Shown here piece after piece: positions 45,494 to 55,082 of a stretch of DNA of 64,000 nucleotides. Where the stretch lies: assembly GCA_936908745.1 (NCBI GenBank), contig CAKZFX010000004.1, positions 47,627-111,626 of the forward strand, read 5' to 3'. The notes below the pieces were generated by a model, which searched no databases, was not told the DNA's origin, and saw only the letters and a list, made by a program, of their open reading frames with translations. Position numbers and translations under genes: made by a program. This DNA is from an uncultured Chitinophagaceae bacterium (GTDB lineage: Bacteria > Bacteroidota > Bacteroidia > Chitinophagales > Chitinophagaceae). Position 1 is the first letter of the stretch. Each line of letters opens with the position of its first letter.

Positions 45494-46162
45494 TTATTCT
45501 TTTGCTCCTGCTTGTCTTGAAATATACAGGTCAGAACCCGGAGGCGCATCCTCTTGGGAAGTAACCAGGAAGTATTTCAATTCATCGTTTCTTTTCAGGG
45601 CATCGATTACTGATTCAAACGCAGGATATTTGGCACTACCGTCACCTTTGATCAGGAACCTTAATTTGTTCTGACCGTCGGCAAAAGCAGCTTTTGCAGA
45701 ACCAATCCACCATACCAGCTCATTGTTCAATGAATCAGAAACAGGGATACCTGTTTGTTTGATTTCATTACGCTGCGCATCCGGCAGGTTGAGCAATGTA
45801 CCCAATTGGGCAAAGGAAGTACCGATGATGGGTGTTTTTTCAAAACGGCTGATCTGCGTAGGCGAAAGATTCAGCGTTCTTTTTGCATTAATATCCTCGA
45901 TGAGCTTCTGACCCCACCTTTTTGCATCGTCTTCGTTAGGGATAGAAATGTACACCTGGCTTTTATCATCAATCGTGATCAGCAGGGATTTTTCCATTTC
46001 CACTTTTCTAACAGAAACCGAGTTAGGAGGTGTGGTAGGCACCGGATCTGGTGCTTTCATCTTTGTTGCCATGATAAAGAACGAAAGGATCAGGAAGGCT
46101 ATGTCCACGAAGGGAGTCATATCCGTATCCGTACTTTTTCGTTGTATTTGAACCTTTGGCAT
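45494..46162 (-). CDS. exbD: ExbD-type biopolymer transport protein (first)
   Basis: 222 residues. The motif is near the N-terminus: STDTDMTPFVDIAFLILSFF (10-29) with the conserved Asp in FVD. The periplasmic part is expanded: it contains two Pro/Asp-rich segments (KAPDPVPTTPPNS and LPDAQRNEIKQTGIPVSD) and a C-terminal peptidoglycan/TonB-facing subdomain. Expanded ExbDs of this size are usual in the Bacteroidota. It precedes the second exbD by 24 bases and follows exbB by 60 bases, giving one transcription unit. Confidence 0.92.
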   Translation of the reverse strand: MPKVQIQRKSTDTDMTPFVDIAFLILSFFIMATKMKAPDPVPTTPPNSVSVRKVEMEKSLLITIDDKSQVYISIPNEDDAKRWGQKLIEDINAKRTLNLSPTQISRFEKTPIIGTSFAQLGTLLNLPDAQRNEIKQTGIPVSDSLNNELVWWIGSAKAAFADGQNKLRFLIKGDGSAKYPAFESVIDALKRNDELKYFLVTSQEDAPPGSDLYISRQAGAKE

Positions 46163-46222
46163 TGACTTTTAATTTATATAGTTAGATGAATTAGGATTGT
46201 TTTTCCATACTATAAGCAAGGC

Positions 46223-47077
46223 TTATTTGTACAGAGAAGCAAAACTTTGTGTTAAAGTGAAACCTGATTCATCGATACCATACGTAATTGAGTCAATCTT
46301 AGTTGTAAATACGTTATACATGATCAGTGACAGGGCAGATGTACCGATACCTAATGCCGTGTTATACAGGGCCTCAGAGATACCCACCGCCAGTGCACTT
46401 GAATCACCGCCGCCGCCTTCTTCACCTAACGCAGCGAACGATTTGATCATACCGATTACCGTACCCAAAAGGGCTACAAGTGTACCAGTAGATACGATCG
46501 TAGAAAGGAATACCAGGTTTTTCTGCAGCATAGGCAGTTCCAGGGCAGTTGCTTCTTCTACTTCTTTTTGAATAGCGATCACTTTCTGGTCAGTAGTCAA
46601 ACCGCCTTCGTTGATCATTTCTTTGTAACGACGCAGACCTGCTTTCATTACATTACCTACTGAACCTCTTTGTTTGTCGCACTCAGACAGAGCAGCGTCA
46701 ACATTACGGTTAGCCAGGTGATATTGTACTTTACGGATAAAGTCAGAGATTGAACCATTACCCAATGCTTTCCTGATTGTCAGGAATCTTTCGATAGAGA
46801 ATACGATCACCATTAACAACATACCAATCAGCAAAGGAACGATGATACCACCCTCATAAATACGGTGCAGGGCATCTTTAGGGTCTTTGTGCTCAGGCCA
46901 AAACCAACCTTCTTTAGCTGGAGTTTTAAAACCATCCGGATTTCCGAGGATAAATCTCCAGATTAAATAACCTGCTACTACACAAACGATAGGAGCAACC
47001 CAGGAAATCAGGTTGCCGCCTTTTTTAGGTTGAACCGATGTCGCCTTAACTGATGCAGTTGGTTTAGTCTCTGCCAT
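46223..47077 (-). CDS. exbB: ExbB/TolQ/MotA proton channel protein
   Basis: 284 residues with three predicted membrane helices: about 24-46, 75-95 (GIIVPLLIGMLLMVIVFSIE) and a long pair near 185-260 (FLSTIVSTGTLVALLGTVIG). The proton-channel motif LLGTVIGMIKSFAALG and the conserved Glu of FSIERFLTI fit the ExbB/TolQ pattern. ExbB pentamers surround the ExbD dimer to harness proton flow. An N-terminal Lys-rich tail of about 22 residues precedes helix one. First gene of the operon; promoter candidate at 47172. Confidence 0.93.
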   Translation of the reverse strand: MAETKPTASVKATSVQPKKGGNLISWVAPIVCVVAGYLIWRFILGNPDGFKTPAKEGWFWPEHKDPKDALHRIYEGGIIVPLLIGMLLMVIVFSIERFLTIRKALGNGSISDFIRKVQYHLANRNVDAALSECDKQRGSVGNVMKAGLRRYKEMINEGGLTTDQKVIAIQKEVEEATALELPMLQKNLVFLSTIVSTGTLVALLGTVIGMIKSFAALGEEGGGGDSSALAVGISEALYNTALGIGTSALSLIMYNVFTTKIDSITYGIDESGFTLTQSFASLYK

Positions 47078-47171
47078 GATCTTAATTTTTAGTGTTTTTT
47101 AAATTTTAAAATAACCAAGTCCGAAATAAGAGCTACAATTCTAATAAAAAAGTTTATACAAAAAACTCCTT

Positions 47172-47200
47172 TCAACATTATTTCTGCCGAAAGGGCTTCA
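47172..47200 (-). promoter_or_regulatory. Possible promoter of the exbB-exbD-exbD-tonB operon
   Basis: On the minus strand TTG (47200-47198), an 18-base spacer and TAATGTTG (47179-47172), one mismatch from TAnnTTTG, lie 95 bases before the exbB ATG. Confidence 0.4.
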
Positions 47201-47296
47201 AGTTAAGGATTTTTTCATACGCCACCACTTCTGCTTCATTGATTTGACAACAATTTCATGTGGCAAATCCGGGCATCTGAATCCAGATCAATTGTT

Positions 47297-48571
47297 CTAT
47301 TCATATCTCAATGCTTCGATAGGATTCAACCGGCCGGCCTTCCATGCCGGGTATAGTCCTGCAAGCAAACCCACGATGCTGCATATTATGATGCCATAAA
47401 TCACCCAATTCCACGGAACCACGAAGCCAGTATTTAAAACAACTGAAAAAAGGTTGCCCACCAATATGCCCAATAATATGCCAAACACCGCCCCAAGCAG
47501 GCTGATTATGATGGCTTCCAGCAGGAATTGCCGTCTTACCATCTTGCTTTTTCCCCCGATGGCCTTTATCAAACCCACTTCTTTTGTCCGTTCGGAAACA
47601 GATACCAGCATGATATTCATCAAGCCGATAGCGGCGCCAATAAGGGTGATAAACCCGATGACTGTGGCTGATATGGTCAGGAAACCAAGGCTGTTCATCG
47701 CCTTCTCCGCCACGCTGTCGCTCCTGTCCAGTACAAAGTTGTTTTCCTCCGTAGTGGTCAGTTTGCGGATGGAGCGAAAAGCACCTTCTGCCTCTCCCAT
47801 CGCCTGATTTACCCGCAGCAGGTCGCTGGTCATAACGGCGATTACATAAGAGAACCCCGATGAAAAATTCCTGTGCACATTGGAGTAGGTGGTGATCACC
47901 ACATTATCGCGGCTAAAGCCAAAAGTTGATCCCTTGCTTTCCAATACACCCAGCACCCTGTAGGGTATATTGTTAATACGTATGACTGCATTTTCGGCCC
48001 TTTCCACACCTTCTTTGAATAAATTTTTAGCCACATCATAACCGATCACACACACATTTCTTCCTGTCTGCACATCCATGCGGTTGAGATTTCGTCCAAA
48101 CGCCAATGAAAACCCATTGAGCAAAAGATAGTTTTCATCTCCGCCAAACAGCGTCACATTCGGGCTTGTCTTTCTTGCTTTATAAGAAATAATATTATTG
48201 CGGTTGCCAAAGACAGAAATACTTTTAGTGGCCGGGTAGTTGAATGAACGCACAAAAAGTTCGGCTTCGTCTTTTGTTATCTTCTTATCAAGGTTTGATT
48301 TTTTTTCTTTGCGGTTGCTTTTTTTGGAAAGTTTGATATCATCACCGCCACCGCCAAAACGAATGTTTCTTTCTTTGAAACGGATGGTAAACGCATTTGC
48401 TCCCATAGTAGAAAAGCTTTCGGTGAATTTCTGGTTCATGGCTTTGATAGCCGTGATGATGCCTACCAGCGCCATTATACCAAATGCGATGATAGCCACC
48501 GTAAGCCCTGTACGGAGCTTATTGCCCCTGACGGTGCGGAATGCCAATGAAAATACATCCAAAAAATTCAT
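47297..48571 (-). CDS. ABC transporter permease, MacB/FtsX type
   Basis: 424 residues, four predicted membrane helices: one near the N-terminus (LTVAIIAFGIMALVGIITAI, about 23-42) and three after residue 300. Between them is the MacB-like periplasmic core (about 45-265), containing a Lys-rich stretch (KKSNRKEKKSNLDKKITKD, about 82-100). The C-terminal FtsX domain opens ISATVIGFITLIGAAIGLMNI and includes ERTKEVGLIKAIGG. Such permeases move lipids, peptides or drugs with an ATPase partner and, sometimes, an MFP adaptor; neither is adjacent. Its start is 67 bases after the nuoN stop. Confidence 0.9.
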   Translation of the reverse strand: MNFLDVFSLAFRTVRGNKLRTGLTVAIIAFGIMALVGIITAIKAMNQKFTESFSTMGANAFTIRFKERNIRFGGGGDDIKLSKKSNRKEKKSNLDKKITKDEAELFVRSFNYPATKSISVFGNRNNIISYKARKTSPNVTLFGGDENYLLLNGFSLAFGRNLNRMDVQTGRNVCVIGYDVAKNLFKEGVERAENAVIRINNIPYRVLGVLESKGSTFGFSRDNVVITTYSNVHRNFSSGFSYVIAVMTSDLLRVNQAMGEAEGAFRSIRKLTTTEENNFVLDRSDSVAEKAMNSLGFLTISATVIGFITLIGAAIGLMNIMLVSVSERTKEVGLIKAIGGKSKMVRRQFLLEAIIISLLGAVFGILLGILVGNLFSVVLNTGFVVPWNWVIYGIIICSIVGLLAGLYPAWKAGRLNPIEALRYE

Positions 48572-48638
48572 GCGAATAATTAGCTTCTAAATTAAAGAAA
48601 CTAACCCGTACTGCTCACGAAAGAAAGATGAACGGTAA

Positions 48639-50015
48639 TCAGAAGTAGAACCATTGCAGCAACAGTCCCGGGAATAAACCTACCAGGATCACGATAGCTG
48701 CCAGTACAACCAGCACCCATTTAAAGGAAGCGGAAGCTGTGGCATCGATTTTAGCATCGCCTTCTTTGAAGTACATGGCCTGTATCACCCTGAAGTAGTA
48801 ATAGACACTCACCGCTGCCATCAGGATGGCGAAGATGGCCAGCCACAAACCATGCGGTGTGGCAATCGTTGCTTTGAGCATATAGAATTTAGCCATGAAC
48901 CCGGCTGTCATCGGGATACCGGCCAATGATAAAAGGAAAACAGTCAACGCACCGGCGATCATCGGCTCTTTTTTAGCCAGCCCGTTAAAGCCGTCGAACG
49001 TATAGTCATTCATTTTGCCGAGTACAGCAAAGATGCCGATCGTAGCAAAGCTATAGGCTGCCGCATAAAGCAATAAGCCTTCTTTTGCGTCTGTATTTAA
49101 TGCAAAAAGGGAAAGCAACATAAAACCAGCCTGCGCAATACTCGAGTAAGACAGCATTCTTTTCACACTCTGCTGGAAAACGGCCGTGATGTTACCGATA
49201 AATAAGGTAGCTGCTGTCATCACTGCAATCCAGAGCTTCCATTCAGCCTGTAAACCTCCAAAGCCTTCGCCGAATAAACGGATAAACGCTATAAAGATGG
49301 CTGCCTTTACAATCGTAGCCATGAAAGAAGTAAATACGGTGGGCGCACCATCATATACGTCTGGTGTCCAGAAGTGGAATGGCGCTGCCGATGCTTTAAA
49401 CGCCATAGAGAATAACAACAGCATCATACCTGCCACCAGCAGTAAAGAAGGTTTGGCTTGCGCCACCACAGCACCTGCCGTGCTGAATGTGCCTTGTGCA
49501 CCATATACCAGTACGATACCCATCAGCATCAATCCTGTTGAAAAAGATCCCATCAGGAAGTATTTCAGCGATGCCTCGTTGCTTTTCAGGTTTCGTTTAT
49601 CGCTGCCGGTAAGTATGTATAAAGGAATCGATATGATTTCGATACCAAGGAAAAGTATCAATAATGACTTGAACGATGATACCAATACGATACCACAGAG
49701 GATAAAGAAAATAAGCGCAAAGTATTCGGCATAGTTCACGCCCACCCTTTCCATATCTTTTGCAGAAAGCAGGAAGTAAATAAGTGTTGCTACAAAAACG
49801 ATCGAATTAAAGAACAGCGCAAATTTATCAAAGGCGATCAGCCCGTAAGAGTTAACAGAAAAGAAGGGGTCGCTGTAGGTTTCCAGCAGGTTGACAGCCA
49901 GCAAAAGAACAAGGCCGGTAATGGCGATTGCACGCATAGCCGATTTCTGCTTCAGCAATATGCTGCTGAACATCATGATAACACCTAATACCGCCGAAAG
50001 AATTAATGCGTTCAT
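48639..50015 (-). CDS. nuoN: NuoN, complex I proton-pumping membrane subunit
   Basis: 458 residues, about 14 membrane helices. The antiporter-like subunit nearest NuoK, with the charged Glu in LFLGIEIISIPLY (E126) and conserved Lys/His in the middle helices (KASAAPFHFWTPDVYDGAP). Shorter than many NuoN but complete; the C-terminus is hydrophobic (LVGLFPGLLLQWFYF). It is the last nuo gene; the FtsX-type permease follows with no clear terminator. 15 bases separate it from nuoM. Confidence 0.95.
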   Translation of the reverse strand: MNALILSAVLGVIMMFSSILLKQKSAMRAIAITGLVLLLAVNLLETYSDPFFSVNSYGLIAFDKFALFFNSIVFVATLIYFLLSAKDMERVGVNYAEYFALIFFILCGIVLVSSFKSLLILFLGIEIISIPLYILTGSDKRNLKSNEASLKYFLMGSFSTGLMLMGIVLVYGAQGTFSTAGAVVAQAKPSLLLVAGMMLLLFSMAFKASAAPFHFWTPDVYDGAPTVFTSFMATIVKAAIFIAFIRLFGEGFGGLQAEWKLWIAVMTAATLFIGNITAVFQQSVKRMLSYSSIAQAGFMLLSLFALNTDAKEGLLLYAAAYSFATIGIFAVLGKMNDYTFDGFNGLAKKEPMIAGALTVFLLSLAGIPMTAGFMAKFYMLKATIATPHGLWLAIFAILMAAVSVYYYFRVIQAMYFKEGDAKIDATASASFKWVLVVLAAIVILVGLFPGLLLQWFYF

Positions 50016-50030
50016 AAAAATTATCTCTGC

Positions 50031-51521
50031 TTATTTCGCCTTTGGAGTTATAGCATGGATTACCCTTTCTACAACATCCTGCGAAGTTTTATCTGCAATG
50101 TCAAGTAATGTCTGCGGGTACACACCCATCCAGAAAATCAAGATCACAATGATACCCAGCGCCAGTTTTTCATTCAGTTTAAGATCATAGGCCGCTGCTG
50201 TTGCCACAGTAGCTTCCCCGAAAAATATTTTACGGATCATGTTCAACGTATAGATCGCCGCGAGAATGATACCCAGGCCGGCAAATACCGTAAACAGTAT
50301 TGCATATAACTGGGTTGTTTTCGCATTCAGCAAACTATTGAACATTAAAAACTCCCCGGCAAATGCGTTTGTCAATGGCAGGGCAATGTTTGCCAATGCA
50401 ATGATGACAAAGAATATAGCTGTAGCCGGTGCTTTTTGGGCAAGACCGCCTAATTCCGATAGTTTTCTTGTACCAAACTGGCGTTCGATCAGCTCCACCA
50501 TGATCCACAGGCCAATGATATTGACACCGTGGTTGAACATTTGTATAATAGCGCCTTGCGTACCTGTTTTTTGAATCGTAAAGATCGCCATACACATCAG
50601 GCCAATGTGTGCAATAGATGAGTAAGCGATCAGCCTTTTGATATCGTCTGAACGGATAGCGATCAATGAAGCATAGATAATTCCGATCACCGACATTGAC
50701 ATTACCATATCGCCCCATGAGTAAGAAGCCACCGGCAACACCGGCAGTAACCAGCGCACCACACCCAGCAAGCCCATTTTTACCATGATACCGCTCAGCA
50801 CCATTGTAGTGGCCGTTGGCGATTGTTCGTAGGTATCAGGCTGCCAGGTATGCAACGGCCATATCGGCATTTTTATAGCAAAAGCGATAAATAATAACCA
50901 GAACAGCCATGCCTGTGTACCGGGAGCCAGTTGCAGTTTGTAGAAGGCCTCGATACTAAATGTATGGTCCGGTGTTTGGGATTGCAGGTAAATGATACCG
51001 ATCAGCATCAGCACCGAACCCACAAACGTATAGATGAAGAATTTGAAGGTGACCCTGATTCTTTTTTCGCCGCCCCACTGGGAGCAGAGAAAGTACATAG
51101 GTATCAGCGCCAGTTCCCAGAAGAAGTAAAAGAGCAATGCATCCATCGCCACAAACACGCCAATCATACCCGCCATGCCCAACAGCATCAGCGCATAAAA
51201 ATGGTTGGGCTTTTTGTATTGACTATGCCATGTGCTGGTAAAGATCAATGGATAAGCAACTGCTGCCAGTAAACAAAGCAACTGGCCCATGCCATCCAGT
51301 TTTACGGAAAAGCTGCTGCCCAGGATCTGCAACCAATCGCATTGTGCTGCTAAGTATTTTTCTTCTTTCAGCACCGTCAATCCTGCTATTGAAACAGCCA
51401 GTATTACCAATGAAGAAAACAAAGCCCATGCCTTTACTGTTTTCTCTTCTTTGATAAAGAAGGAAACCAAACCGGCCAATACAGGAATCGCTATCAATAA
51501 AACAGGAATCATAAGATCCAA
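50031..51521 (-). CDS. nuoM: NuoM, complex I proton-pumping membrane subunit
   Basis: 496 residues, about 14 membrane helices. The conserved helix Glu is in FFWELALIPMYFL (E136) and the Lys-containing helix lies in FAIKMPIWPLHTWQPDTYE (about 216-234), with HTW-P-TYE as the usual NuoM mark. The carboxy-terminal part (GLGIILAAIYTLNMIRKIFFGE) matches NuoM rather than NuoL or NuoN. NuoM pumps one proton per cycle. Start is 59 bases after the nuoL stop. Confidence 0.96.
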   Translation of the reverse strand: MDLMIPVLLIAIPVLAGLVSFFIKEEKTVKAWALFSSLVILAVSIAGLTVLKEEKYLAAQCDWLQILGSSFSVKLDGMGQLLCLLAAVAYPLIFTSTWHSQYKKPNHFYALMLLGMAGMIGVFVAMDALLFYFFWELALIPMYFLCSQWGGEKRIRVTFKFFIYTFVGSVLMLIGIIYLQSQTPDHTFSIEAFYKLQLAPGTQAWLFWLLFIAFAIKMPIWPLHTWQPDTYEQSPTATTMVLSGIMVKMGLLGVVRWLLPVLPVASYSWGDMVMSMSVIGIIYASLIAIRSDDIKRLIAYSSIAHIGLMCMAIFTIQKTGTQGAIIQMFNHGVNIIGLWIMVELIERQFGTRKLSELGGLAQKAPATAIFFVIIALANIALPLTNAFAGEFLMFNSLLNAKTTQLYAILFTVFAGLGIILAAIYTLNMIRKIFFGEATVATAAAYDLKLNEKLALGIIVILIFWMGVYPQTLLDIADKTSQDVVERVIHAITPKAK

Positions 51522-51580
51522 GCCCTATAAGGACATTTTATTTTTATATAATTGAAAACAGTTGGTCATCCCCGTTTTCA

Positions 51581-53488
51581 TTACTTTCTCAGGAAAAACT
51601 GGACGATAAAGATTAATACCATGCTCAGTACCATCAGCAATACATAGTTGCCCACCTGCCCGCTTTGTAATAAGCGCAACTGGCGGCTGCTGTAGTTGAC
51701 TGCTTTGCCGATACCATTCACCAATCCATCTATCACTACTTTATCCATCGTATTTTTCAGGAAGCCGCCAAATTTGCTCAGCGGGTTCACAATTATTTTA
51801 TCATATAGTTCATCCACGTACCATTTGTTTTCCAGCACTTTTGCAAATCCTGTTGCATCAGCGCCACGCTGGTAGTTTTTGAATTTTGACCATGCAAAAC
51901 CAATCATCGCCAGCACCAGGACGGTTGACAACCCCATCAATAAGTATTCAGTTGAATGAGATATTTCATGTCCATGCTGAACAGGAATCACCGGCGCTAA
52001 GAAAGCTGTCAGTTTATCGCCACCGTGAACCAGTGCTTCCGGAATACCGATAAAACCACCGATTACAGAAAGCACCGCTAAGATGATCAATGGAATGGTC
52101 ATCGTTGAAGGACTTTCATGCAAATGATGTTCTTGTTCATGTGTACCACGGAATTTGCCGCTGAACGTAATGAACAGTAAACGGAACATATAGAACGCTG
52201 TCAGCATTGCTGTAAACAACGCAACACCGTAAAGTATCATTCCAAATGTATCTTGTCTTGCAAACGCACTTAATAAGATTGCATCTTTAGAGAAGAAACC
52301 ACTGAATGGCGGAATACCCGCAATAGCTATACAACCAATTAAGAACGTGAAGTACGTAATTTTTAGTTTTTTGCTCAGCCCGCCCATGTTACGGATATCC
52401 TGTTCGCCACCCATTGCATGGATCACACTACCGCTGCCAAGGAATAACAAGGCTTTGAAGAAGGCGTGTGTCATTACGTGGAATACAGCCGCTGTGTAAG
52501 CGCCTGTTCCTAAGGCCAGGAACATGAACCCTAACTGGCTCACGGTTGAGTAGGCCAATACTTTTTTAATATCATTTTGCTTGAGCGCAATAGTCGCTGC
52601 TAACAACGCAGTAGCCAAACCAACCACAGCCACAATGTTCATGGTAACATCTGCCAATGAGTACAGCGCATTGCTTCTTGCGATCATGTAGATACCGGCC
52701 GTTACCATCGTGGCGGCGTGGATCAATGCCGACACAGGTGTAGGACCCGCCATCGCATCCGGCAGCCATGTATAAAGAGGTATCTGTGCACTTTTACCGG
52801 TAGCGCCTACAAAGAGCAGCAAAGTGATAACAGTTATATCTGTTCCGTTGAGCTTGCTGATTGTTTCTGGTAAGAAGATCGTATCAAATGATACAGAGTC
52901 TGCTTTTCTCAGCAACCAGAAGATGGCGATCAAAAAGGCAAGGTCGCCGATACGGTTCATGATGAAAGCCTTGTTGGCCGCCTTGTTGTATTCCGTTTTC
53001 TTAAACCAGTAGCCAATTAATAAGTAAGAACAAAGTCCCACACCTTCCCAACCGATGAACATGATCACATAGTTGGCGCCCATTACAAGCAGCAACATCG
53101 AGAATACGAAGAGGTTGAGATAAGCAAAGTAGCGTCCGAAGTGTTCTGTTTTTTCCTCGTGCATATAAGCCGTGGAGTAAACATGAATCAGGAAACCGAC
53201 ACCGGTAATGATCAGCAGGAAAACAGACGATAGCTGGTCGATTTGAAAAGCAAAAGGAATGACAAAGTCGCCTGCCTTGATAAAGTTAAAATAATGCGCC
53301 ACATGCGTGTTGCCGCCTTTCACCTGCAGGAACACCCAGATGCTCAATGCAAAGGAAGCCAGTATAACGCCACTGCCGATGACACTGATCGCCGATTTTG
53401 ACAAGTGTTTCCTTCCTAATCCATTGATCAAAAAACCGATCAAGGGGAGAAGCGGAATCAAGTACACTATCTGTAATACATTATTCAT
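51581..53488 (-). CDS. nuoL: NuoL, distal proton-pumping subunit of complex I
   Basis: 635 residues, about 15-16 helices. The conserved Glu is in FIGWEGVGLCSYLLIGYW (E148); PLYTWLPDAMAGPTPVSALIHAATMVTAGIY-type segment (starts near 235) marks the proton-path helices. The extra amphipathic lateral helix of NuoL lies in the last third, before the C-terminal NKWYVDELYDKIIV, which is typical of NuoL and anchors it along the arm. 54 bases after nuoK. Confidence 0.97.
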   Translation of the reverse strand: MNNVLQIVYLIPLLPLIGFLINGLGRKHLSKSAISVIGSGVILASFALSIWVFLQVKGGNTHVAHYFNFIKAGDFVIPFAFQIDQLSSVFLLIITGVGFLIHVYSTAYMHEEKTEHFGRYFAYLNLFVFSMLLLVMGANYVIMFIGWEGVGLCSYLLIGYWFKKTEYNKAANKAFIMNRIGDLAFLIAIFWLLRKADSVSFDTIFLPETISKLNGTDITVITLLLFVGATGKSAQIPLYTWLPDAMAGPTPVSALIHAATMVTAGIYMIARSNALYSLADVTMNIVAVVGLATALLAATIALKQNDIKKVLAYSTVSQLGFMFLALGTGAYTAAVFHVMTHAFFKALLFLGSGSVIHAMGGEQDIRNMGGLSKKLKITYFTFLIGCIAIAGIPPFSGFFSKDAILLSAFARQDTFGMILYGVALFTAMLTAFYMFRLLFITFSGKFRGTHEQEHHLHESPSTMTIPLIILAVLSVIGGFIGIPEALVHGGDKLTAFLAPVIPVQHGHEISHSTEYLLMGLSTVLVLAMIGFAWSKFKNYQRGADATGFAKVLENKWYVDELYDKIIVNPLSKFGGFLKNTMDKVVIDGLVNGIGKAVNYSSRQLRLLQSGQVGNYVLLMVLSMVLIFIVQFFLRK

Positions 53489-53542
53489 ATCCTGGAATCA
53501 AATTCAACAACCGGAGCTGCTGAATTTTTACTTTTTAGTTTT

Positions 53543-53905
53543 TTAGTGCTTCAGCCTGTTTAAGAAGTTTACATCCACCGAATGAATATTCCTATACATC
53601 ATTACGATGATCGCCAGCCCCACACTCACTTCTGCCGCTGCCACCACCATGATAAAGAACACGAACAGTTGCCCGTCCATGCCTGCATTCAGCACTGCTT
53701 CCGTCAATGGCAGTTTCTTTTCAGTTGCTTCAGCAACCGCTTTTAAGTTGTGCATTTTTGAAAACGCCACCAGCAGCAGGTTCACCGCATTTAACATGAG
53801 TTCAATACACATGAAAATGATGATCGCATTACGGCGTGTCAATACACCCACTATCCCGATAGTGAATAAGGCAATCGACAGGAATATGTAAAAGTTTATC
53901 GGCAT
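53543..53905 (-). CDS. nuoK: NuoK, complex I membrane subunit
   Basis: 120 residues, three helices, against about 100 in E. coli. The two coupling Glu residues are in FMCIELMLNAVNL (E35) and VVAAAEVSVGLAIIV (E92). Between helices 2 and 3 is an insertion of about 20 residues rich in Lys/Glu/Ala (MHNLKAVAEATEKKLPLTEA), which explains the extra length. Otherwise the segment order is conserved. A heptamer-repeat gap separates it from nuoJ. Confidence 0.94.
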   Translation of the reverse strand: MPINFYIFLSIALFTIGIVGVLTRRNAIIIFMCIELMLNAVNLLLVAFSKMHNLKAVAEATEKKLPLTEAVLNAGMDGQLFVFFIMVVAAAEVSVGLAIIVMMYRNIHSVDVNFLNRLKH

Positions 53906-53913
53906 ATATTAAA

Positions 53914-53960
53914 AGCTTCGAGCTGTGAGCTACGAGCTTATAGCCCGAAGCTCACAGCTG
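53914..53960. repeat. Heptamer array AGCTnnn between nuoJ and nuoK
   Basis: Six full seven-base words in phase, each starting AGC: AGCTTCG, AGCTGTG, AGCTACG, AGCTTAT, AGCCCGA, AGCTCAC, then AGCTG. CTGTGAGCT and AGCTCACAG are also complementary, so the array can fold into a stem. Confidence 0.8.
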
Positions 53961-53963
53961 TTT

Positions 53964-54461
53964 TTATTCTTTTTTACCTAATACCACAGCGCCAACCATC
54001 GCACTTAAAAACAGCACACTGCTGATCTCAAATGGCACTACGTATTTTGTGAACAGTTCTTTTCCTAGATTTTTGATCAACCCGATCGTTCCCATGTTTA
54101 CCTGCGCCACATCATCTTTACCTGCTACGTCTTTCAAGGCGGCTACTAATACTAACATCAAACATCCACCCGCCACAGCACCGGCCAGCTTGAGCCATTT
54201 ATTTTTCTGCGGTTCTGTTTCTTTGTTCATGTTCATCAACATGATTACGAAGAGGAATAATACCATGATGGCGCCAGCATAGACAATGATATTGACTACT
54301 GCCAGGAATTGTGCATTCAGCATGATATAGTGACCGGAGATCGCAAAGAAGGTCATGATCAGCCACAGCACACTGTACACGGGGTTTTTGCTCGTGATCA
54401 CCATCAGTGCACTGAACAGGGCTAAAACAGAAAGGAATCCAAATAATATCTGTGTAATCAT
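53964..54461 (-). CDS. nuoJ: NuoJ, complex I membrane subunit
   Basis: 165 residues with five predicted helices, similar to the usual 160-180. Conserved pieces are the early LFSALMVITSKNPVYSVLWL and the pi-bulge/Gly region AGAIMVLFLFVIMLMN (about 65-80) that changes shape on quinone reduction. A short basic loop (NKETEPQKNKWLK) separates helices 3 and 4. NuoJ lies between the quinone module and the pumps. 26 bases after nuoI. Confidence 0.93.
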   Translation of the reverse strand: MITQILFGFLSVLALFSALMVITSKNPVYSVLWLIMTFFAISGHYIMLNAQFLAVVNIIVYAGAIMVLFLFVIMLMNMNKETEPQKNKWLKLAGAVAGGCLMLVLVAALKDVAGKDDVAQVNMGTIGLIKNLGKELFTKYVVPFEISSVLFLSAMVGAVVLGKKE

Positions 54462-54487
54462 TCTAAAGCAGTTGGTGCTATTGCCGT

Positions 54488-55039
54488 TTAATTCATGTTC
54501 GTTTTTGCTGCCTTATCACCCAACGCCTTTTTATATTCTTCCGGCTGGGTAACAGGGTCTGGAATCAACAAGTCATCTTTTTTATATATAAATCCCGTTC
54601 TTCCATAGTTGGCCTTTGCAAAAGTCTGCGACAGGTAAATCGCATCTTTCGGGCAGGCTTCCTCACACAATCCGCAGAAAATGCAACGCAGCATATTGAT
54701 CTCGTATTTGGCTGCATATTTTTCTTCGCGGTACAAATGCTCTTCTTCCGGCAGGCGTTCTGCTGCCTCCATCGTTATTGCTTCCGCAGGACAAGCCACG
54801 GCGCAAAGACCGCATGCTGTACAACGCTCACGTCCCTCTTCATCCCTGTTCAGCACATGCAGGCCACGAAACACCTGTGAGAATGTTCTTTTCTGTTCAG
54901 GATAGTTGATCGTTGTCTTTTTCTTAAACAGGTGGCTCAATGTTGTCATCATGCCCTTGAAGATATTCCAGAGATACAAGCTCTCCACGAATGTCATCGG
55001 CTTCCTGTCAACCTGTTTGGATCGTTGTGTTAATTGCAT
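54488..55039 (-). CDS. nuoI: NuoI, 2x[4Fe-4S] subunit of complex I
   Basis: 183 residues. Two ferredoxin-type motifs carry clusters N6a and N6b: Cys 73, 76, 79, 83 (CTACGLCAVACP) and Cys 119, 122, 125, 129 (CIFCGLCEEACP). They bridge NuoG to NuoB on the way to quinone. The N-terminal 60 residues include a helical segment that rests on the membrane. Between them the sequence RLPEEEHLYREEKYAAKYEI is acidic/basic and less conserved. Preceded by a 223-base gap with octamer repeats. Confidence 0.95.
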   Translation of the reverse strand: MQLTQRSKQVDRKPMTFVESLYLWNIFKGMMTTLSHLFKKKTTINYPEQKRTFSQVFRGLHVLNRDEEGRERCTACGLCAVACPAEAITMEAAERLPEEEHLYREEKYAAKYEINMLRCIFCGLCEEACPKDAIYLSQTFAKANYGRTGFIYKKDDLLIPDPVTQPEEYKKALGDKAAKTNMN

Positions 55040-55082
55040 AAAGCTTTACAGCTTTTAATTTTTCGCAAATATATTGTTCTAA

